A stretch of 64,000 bases of DNA from Asterias rubens (taxonomy: Eukaryota; Echinodermata; Asteroidea; Forcipulatida; Asteriidae): positions 6,394,146-6,458,145 of the forward strand of contig NC_047076.1 of the NCBI RefSeq assembly GCF_902459465.1, written 5' to 3'. This document shows positions 59,201 to 64,000 of the stretch, piece after piece. The notes below the pieces were generated by a model. That model saw nothing but the letters and a program-made list of their open reading frames with translations. It was not told the origin of the DNA and ran no database searches. Numbering within the stretch: the stretch's first letter is position 1; each line of letters opens with the position of its first letter. The translations under genes and the position numbers were made by a program.

Positions 59201-60459
59201 ATGTAGCACGCTGCTAAGCTAAATCAATCTCAAGAACCATCTCTGCCCTCAAAGGTACCCATTTACCCATGGGTTGAGAGAAGCAATTATAGTTACAGCC
59301 AGGACTCGAACCCACACTCTGCTCAACCGAAACACCAGAGGTTGAGATTTGTGCTCTTATCCACTCAGCCCTAACACCCCGACATGGGCCCAATTTCGGG
59401 TGGGGTGTCGTGGCCGAGCGGATAAGAGCACCGAATTCAAGCTCTGATGCTTCTGTTCAGCAGAGTGTGGGTTTGAATCCCGGTCGTGACACTTGTGTCT
59501 CTGAGCAAGACACTTAACTATAATTGCTTCTCTCCACCCAGGGGTAAATGGGTACCTGTGAGGGCAGAGATGGTTCTTGTGGTTGATTTAGCCGAGTAGC
59601 GCATATTAATGTTGCACAGGCTGCATACTCCCTACCAGGGAGCTGAGATGGTTTAAGGAGTGAATTAAGGCCCAGTGACCAGGGGTAATAATGTGAAGCG
59701 CTTTGGGACGCCCTCCGGGTGTGAAAAGCGCTATATAAAAACAGGTTATTATTATTATTATTATTATTATTATTTCATAGAGCTGCTTAAGCACAAAAAA
59801 ACATCTGTGACTGGTATCCCGCAGATTTCTTCGAAGCAGAAATTTGTTAATATTCAGTGCTTATAAAGCAGCTCTGTGAAGTTGGGCATTGATCAGAAAC
59901 ACAAGGGCCCAACTTCAAAGAGCTACTTAAGCAGGAAAAATTGCCTAATAAATTCCTGCTTAGCAGAAATTAGCAGGATACTGGTCATAAATATACATGC
60001 AACATGGGACTTTGGCTGGTAACCTCATTCTTATAAGCATAATTATTTTGTGCTTTGCTACTTTTTGTGCTTGAGCAGCTCTATGAAATTGGGCCCATGA
60101 GCTTGAATCCGTTGCCCTTATAAGAGCACCGGACTGGAGCTTAACCGCTCAGCCATGGCACGCCTTTTGCCACGTTCCATCTTTTTCTTTCCGTCAGAAA
60201 TCAGAATTCAAAAACTGACAAATTTGCGACAACCTTCGACGACACAAGACAACCCCCCCCCCTTTTTTATTGCACAATACCTGTTTTTGAGGATCGGTGT
60301 CAGCCGCGGCAGGAGATCCTTGATTGGGGGTGTCATCTTGTGCATCCCGATGACGTTGACGATAGACTTGAGGGCGCCCAGGATGCTCCCCAATACCTCG
60401 GGGTACTCCTCACCGAGATACTCGTACAGCACCACCCCAAGATGACCCATCAGTTTCTC
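53224..60459 (-). CDS. SF3B1: SF3B1 (splicing factor 3B subunit 1), last five exons
   Basis: Exons 60281-60459, 58647-58832, 56732-57004, 55095-55311 and 53224-53382 encode 337 residues ending RYELEYFL and a stop, equivalent to about residues 968-1304 of the human 1304-aa protein. SF3B1 is the HEAT-repeat scaffold of the U2 snRNP SF3b complex and clamps the branch-site helix in the nucleus. Segments essentially as in human include [55 protein letters not shown] and [18 protein letters not shown]. The part seen holds the C-terminal HEAT repeats; the cancer hot-spot region around K700 and the U2AF-binding N-terminus lie upstream, outside the window. Conservation drops in the last 60 residues. 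Phases agree throughout (0/2/2/2/0). Four introns hold SINEs, MITEs and an 88-bp array. Confidence 0.96.
53468..53997 (+). repeat. 88-bp tandem repeat, six copies, in the last SF3B1 intron
   Basis: Unit starts fall at 53468, 53556, 53644, 53732, 53820 and 53908, exactly 88 bp apart, with the last unit 2 bp longer. Copies differ at only a few positions. Each unit contains CGCGTCCCATACGCAGACGCG, a hairpin with a 6-bp stem, and TGTGATATTGTATTTATC. Confidence 0.95.
54046..54419 (+). mobile_element. MITE family 2, copy a (in SF3B1 terminal intron)
   Basis: Starts GAGCCATTGGACACTTCCGG and ends GGGGTCCAATGGCTTTA, the family 2 inverted termini. It is 374 bp and directly joined at its right end to a family 1 copy. 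It contains GAGAATT and AATTCTC words flanking a small central dyad. Confidence 0.8.
54419..54806 (+). mobile_element. MITE family 1, copy e, abutting family 2
   Basis: Full copy with a private short duplication, TCGAGTAATTTTCGAGTAAT, at 54554. The same duplication occurs in the reverse family 1 copy at 57555-57909, showing that the two share a parent. Confidence 0.82.
54806..55086 (-). mobile_element. tRNA-derived SINE pieces ending beside an SF3B1 splice donor
   Basis: The minus strand reads CATGGCTGAGTGATCAAGTG then GGGTTTCGAATCCCAG-like B-box sequence, a tRNA-type head, at 55081-55010. A second head fragment is at 54810-54870. The SINE start lies about 13 nt inside the intron whose donor is at 55094. 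Confidence 0.6.
55398..55525. mobile_element. Foldback MITE in SF3B1 intron
   Basis: GGTTTTTAACTCGTGGTTTA and TAAACCACTAATTGAAAACC are inverted, continuing through GGCCTGGTTCTTGATAATTT and AAATTATCAAGAACCAGGCC. Confidence 0.8.
57228..58515. mobile_element. Older DNA transposon hosting the composite MITE
   Basis: Ends GTGCTGGGCGAATAGT (57228) and AATTCGCCCAGGTC (to 58515) are inverted with two mismatches. The word TACCTATCACTA stands immediately outside on both sides (57216-57227 and 58516-58527), as expected for a target duplication. A related GACTAGTC/CTGGGCGACTAGT element is at 33550-33755. Confidence 0.65.
57551..58284 (-). mobile_element. Composite MITE (family 2 plus family 1), reverse orientation, in SF3B1 intron
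   Basis: On the minus strand a complete family 2 copy (58284 to about 57906) is followed by a family 1 copy whose right end is truncated and capped by a 23-bp family 2 terminus at 57551-57575. Family 2 termini therefore bound the whole 734-bp unit. Confidence 0.75.
58875..59388 (-). mobile_element. tRNA-derived SINE, reverse, interrupted by a MITE
   Basis: On the minus strand GGGGTGTTAGGGCTGAGTGG (A box) and GGGTTCGAGTCC (B box) are followed by the family body and a tail of (ATT)n ending near 58875. A foldback element at about 58970-59125 interrupts the body. Confidence 0.75.
59389..59888. mobile_element. MITE family 3 split by the SINE
   Basis: GGGCCCAATTTC precedes the SINE at 59388-59399 and ATTTCATAGAGCTGCTTAAG resumes at 59773; the far end is CAGCTCTGTGAAGTTGGGC. 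The SINE is therefore the younger insertion. Confidence 0.7.
59403..59776 (+). mobile_element. Full-length tRNA-Leu-like SINE
   Basis: GGGTGTCGTGGCCGAGCGGA provides the A box and GGGTTTGAATCCC the B box of an internal RNA polymerase III promoter. The body continues GTGACACTTGTGTCTCTGAG, the 3' part AAGCGCTATATAAAAACAGG, and an (ATT)n tail at 59744-59776. About 370 bp. The tRNA-like part has an extended variable-arm region, as in tRNA-Leu or -Ser. Confidence 0.85.
59905..60099. mobile_element. MITE family 3, intact short copy
   Basis: GGGCCCAACTTCAAAGAGCT and AGCAGCTCTATGAAATTGGG are inverted termini around about 150 bp rich in GCTTAGCA words. Confidence 0.8.
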
Positions 60460-61364
60460 CTGAAGAAACATAGAAAGATCAATAATAATAAATCATCCTT
60501 GTAAAGCACAGCCACATCAGACATATATCATTTATTTATTCTTGGGTCGCAAATTAAAGTGTTAGATTCCAATACCAGGGCTCAGCTCCCGAGAAGGCAA
60601 TTTTGTCAAATCAATCAGTCTTCCTTATTCCTCAAGACCAATGCGTTTCAGCCATAGTCAAGGCTTTAGTAATAGATGTACCCTACGAGGAGGGTGGACA
60701 TACCACATGTGGCTCTTGCCGAAAATTGATGTTACTCATAGTCATTGCATTAACATGTTCTTTATTGCAGGTTGGGGTGGGGGGGGGAGCATGTTGGCGC
60801 CCTAGAAAATACTGTATTCACGGTTGAGGTGTGAGTTAGTGAATAATAATAAATCATTATTGTTAGATCAGGTATGGTCCAGTGAGGATTGGGCGTTTGA
60901 TTCTGTGGGATTGTGTATCATTGCTATCTAGCAGTGCTGTTGAGATTTGATTGAGTGGGTATGGTGGATGTGTCAAATGTATTGTCTGGCATTGCTCTAT
61001 CCTCCAAGGTCTACTGATGTGTAATTTTGTTTGAGTGGGGAAGGTTGAGGTGATGAACTGAGCCCTAACAAAATTTTATTCCACATAAAAAAATAGTGTA
61101 CATACATAATTGTTTGATTATGTTGTATTAGGTACTCTGTGATTTCACTGATTTTTTTGTACACACACCATGTGTACACACTCCAACAAAATCAAACAAA
61201 GAAGGCCTGTCGGAGTTTGTGAGGTTGTGGATTCTCCCCTTTGAGCAGACTGTTTCATTTGTTTGTTTGATTGGGTACAGTTCCCAGTACATGGTGGTAT
61301 AAGCTGTTGGATTGTGTTGGGTTAGGGATTGATTCTAGTAAAAACCTTTTAGGTGTGTTAGGGA

Positions 61365-61560
61365 TCACAGATTTACATAAAACTTACACGGTCTAATGGT
61401 GATGATAGTAGAAAACATCCCTTGAAATATTTCTGTCTGAAATTTCATATTTGATGAAAAATAAATAATCGTATTTCGCGTTTGGAGTTTATCGCTCAGT
61501 GAGCGTTTTATTCCTTTTTGTTTTGGCATCATGCAATCAAGGTTTCCGGGATCCAACAAA
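61365..61560 (+). repeat. Dispersed repeat family 5, partial copy in SF3B1 upstream intron
   Basis: Begins GATCACAGATTTACATAAAA and holds TTATCGCTCAGTGAGCGTTT. Confidence 0.65.
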
Positions 61561-63163
61561 AAATATCGAACTCCGACCAGCATAAATTTATGTACAATTG
61601 TTTGAAAAGTCATTGAAATAAGTGAAAAATAAAGACAGCAATCATGGTAAACTCCTAATTAGATGTGTATTTTGTTTCTGTAAAAACAATCAAAACAATT
61701 TTCTCTTCAGAACCGCGATCTTCTCCGTGATTGTTGCTTAAAAATAAGCCGCTTAAATGCTGCGAGTTTATGGAGTACTAAAAAATCACGCACAATCTCC
61801 CGGCGTGCGTATAGTATACATAATGCACAAAACCACATGGTAAAACTCACACGGTCGCCCACTGGTTCATGCAGCATGCACAGCACATTACACACACAGT
61901 CTGAAGTTCATTTTAACCAAGATTCCGCACGCTGTGATTGGCCATTGATGGCTGTTGATAAATCCATATTCATGAATTCTTGGCTAGCCTTCTTCACAAT
62001 ACACGCTCACGAACGGAGTAAAGAATTGGCGAACGTTGTGCATCACGCCTGCAGACTGTGTGCACAATGCACAGCCTTGGAGGAATGCTAATAACATGGA
62101 CAACTTCTGCCAACAGAGGGCGTTGCGGGCCAAAGTTCATTGAATTATTTATCAATGTGTGTTGTTGACGGAGATGCAAACGGAGATCAGAACATGTTCA
62201 AAAACAAACAATTCTCAAACCAAAAGTTCATTCAAATGGTTGTTGTTAATCTAGGGCATAAATTAAGAGATAAATTCGTCCATTTTTAGGGACTTCACTT
62301 CCGTGTTTTTTTTTTCTTTGTTTCTTTAGTTTAGTTTTTTTTTATTATCATACTGTACATGTAGCAGGCTAGTGAAAAAAAACCTGAGGGCGATCGTGAA
62401 TTTTGGTTGACTTGCCCGGTGGGCGATTGAACAAAAAAGTTAATCTGATGGGCAGACAAGGTTGGTGGAGTTGTCCAAGTTGCATGAAATTTGTATTTAG
62501 AATTTTCAGAGTGAAGGTAGGGTTGATGATTTTCCTGTCTATTAGTATGAATACTTGTGCAAAACAAAAAAATAAATGAAATGACAAGAATCAATTTTTG
62601 AGTTTATTGAATGCACTTCGTTCAGAGATTGTCAATGAATATAACTCGGTGAAACATGGCTTTTCTATTTTACAAAATGTGCTCCTTTTTGAAATGGAAT
62701 AGTCAAGATTTTGTGGCAGTGATCGGACATGTGTCCCTTCATCCTGTGTTTCTGAACTTGTCTCTCACTCTGCATTGCCTGCTGATGAATGTATGCAACT
62801 GCAAGCTTTTCAATTGATAAATTCAACACTAAATAATTCTGTCTAGTGTAGTAGTCTACCTACCCTATTTTGAGATGGGATTTAAATCGTAAACAGAATA
62901 TATTTTATTTATAAGTTTTACCCTAACATTTTACTTTAAAACTTAATAAGTATTATTTTCTATGGCTCCCTGGGCATGTTTTTTTCCTCCGACAATGACT
63001 ATGTCAAGGCACAAATGGGCAAGATAGAGCCTGGGGAATCCATCAAAGCTTAAACAAAACCTAAAACCCTTCAGCTTCCAAAGACGCTGCCCATGTTGAT
63101 CCCACTGGGTTATGAGGCGCAACACTGCCCCCATACACCCACCCTCTCGACCAAGCTCTCGAC

Positions 63164-63881
63164 AAAATTAGCCGGCATCCAATTTGCCCTAGCTACAACC
63201 TTGCATGCAATGCACAATTTGTAATCATTTTTTTCACTATTCTCTTGTGACACAGATGGCCGATCGATCTCAAACTTCTGCAGGTTTGTCAGTTTATGTA
63301 TATGGTGTCAGTTTATTTATTATGTAATACATGTTTGGTTGTGCTGGTATACCAGGCCCATTGATAAGTGCCGCCAATTTAATAGTTTTGATGTAGTTTC
63401 TGTTGTCATACAAACAGACTTACTCTTAGAATGTGTACGCCTCAATAGTATATTGACATGTTTTCTGTGAGGAAGTAAACAGGTCATCCCAAGTTGCAGA
63501 TACCTGAGCTTGACCGACGACTTTATCTCTTAAAATTAGCCGGCATCCAATTTGCCCTAGCTACAACCTTGCATGCAATGCACAATTTGTAATCATTTTT
63601 TTCACTATTCTCTTGTGACACAGATGGCCGATCGATCTCAAACTTCTGCAGGTTTGTCAGTTTATGTATATGGTGTCAGTTTATGTATTATGTAATACAT
63701 GTTTGGTTGTGCTGGTATACCAGGCCCATTGATTAGTGCCGCCAATTTAATAGTTTTGGTGTAGTTTCTGTTGTCATACAAACAGACTTACTCTTAGAAT
63801 GTGTACGCCTCAATAGTATATTGACATGTTTTCTGTGAGGAAGTAAACAGGTCATCCCAAGTTGCAGATACCTGAGCTTGA
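63164..63881 (+). repeat. 368-bp tandem duplication, nearly identical copies
   Basis: Copy 1 starts AAAATTAGCCGGCATCCAAT at 63164 and copy 2 at 63532. I count only about three base differences before the shared end CAGATACCTGAGCTTGAC. Each copy includes a fragment of dispersed family 5. Confidence 0.88.
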
Positions 63882-64000
63882 CTTTCTTCATTCTTCACAC
63901 TGACATCAGGGACTCATTGTTGTAGAAAGAGGTGTTTCAGGTATGTAAACATGTTTCTTTGGCTTCAAACATTAAAAATCAGCACAAGGCAACATTGATG

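Larger units (their letters stand above)
60460..64000 (-). other. SF3B1: Large SF3B1 intron running off the right edge
   Basis: The acceptor TTCTTCAG at 60460-60467 opens this intron on the minus strand. I found no earlier SF3B1 exon up to the window end, so it is at least 3.5 kb. It holds repeat family 5 and the 368-bp duplication. Confidence 0.7.

Noticed and set aside
59403-59490. A functional tRNA-Leu gene
   Set aside because: A- and B-box words are present, but the cloverleaf is imperfect and the sequence continues into a SINE body with an (ATT)n tail shared by several copies.

Overview
This is a window of an animal nuclear genome: genes are split into short exons with GT..AG introns of 0.1-5 kb, the DNA is AT-rich, and it is full of short inverted-repeat transposons, tRNA-derived SINEs and tandem arrays. 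The encoded proteins are closest, as I read them, to deuterostome families. Together with the repeat landscape this suggests a marine invertebrate deuterostome, most likely an echinoderm (perhaps a sea star); that assignment is inference. There is no CRISPR array, operon or bacterial feature.

Layout, left to right. (1) 1155-8053, minus strand: N-terminal half of a SARNP/CIP29-like SAP-domain mRNA-export factor; its 3' exons lie outside the left edge. (2) 9245-13067, minus: complete six-exon EXOG-like mitochondrial nuclease (342 aa) whose catalytic His is replaced by Gln. (3) 14088-23151, plus: complete eleven-exon PHGDH, D-3-phosphoglycerate dehydrogenase (529 aa), divergently arranged with EXOG across about 1 kb. 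(4) 29895-39982, minus: complete seven-exon single-pass receptor of the M6PR/MRH type (257 aa). Its first intron carries a very large 18-bp minisatellite split by a hAT-like element. (5) 48097-50163, minus: 5' part of a secreted or membrane immunoglobulin-superfamily gene. (6) 53224-60459, minus: last five exons of SF3B1 (337 C-terminal residues); upstream exons are beyond the right edge.

Between and inside the genes are at least four MITE families with copies repeated across the window, several one-off foldback elements, SINEs with RNA polymerase III box motifs, and tandem repeats of 18, 88, about 100, 131, 166, 177 (two different ones) and 368 bp. One 177-bp duplication copies the 5' part of PHGDH exon 9 with its splice acceptor.

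The genes are unrelated housekeeping and accessory genes: serine synthesis, mitochondrial DNA maintenance, mRNA export, splicing, lysosomal-type sorting and Ig recognition. Apart from the possible shared EXOG/PHGDH promoter I see no functional cluster. The most unusual objects are the G-rich, C-rich-transcribed 18-bp array, the EXOG-like protein without its catalytic His, and the recently duplicated PHGDH exon. All exon structures were built by hand from splice sites, reading-frame continuity and remembered family sequence; no alignment or database search was run.
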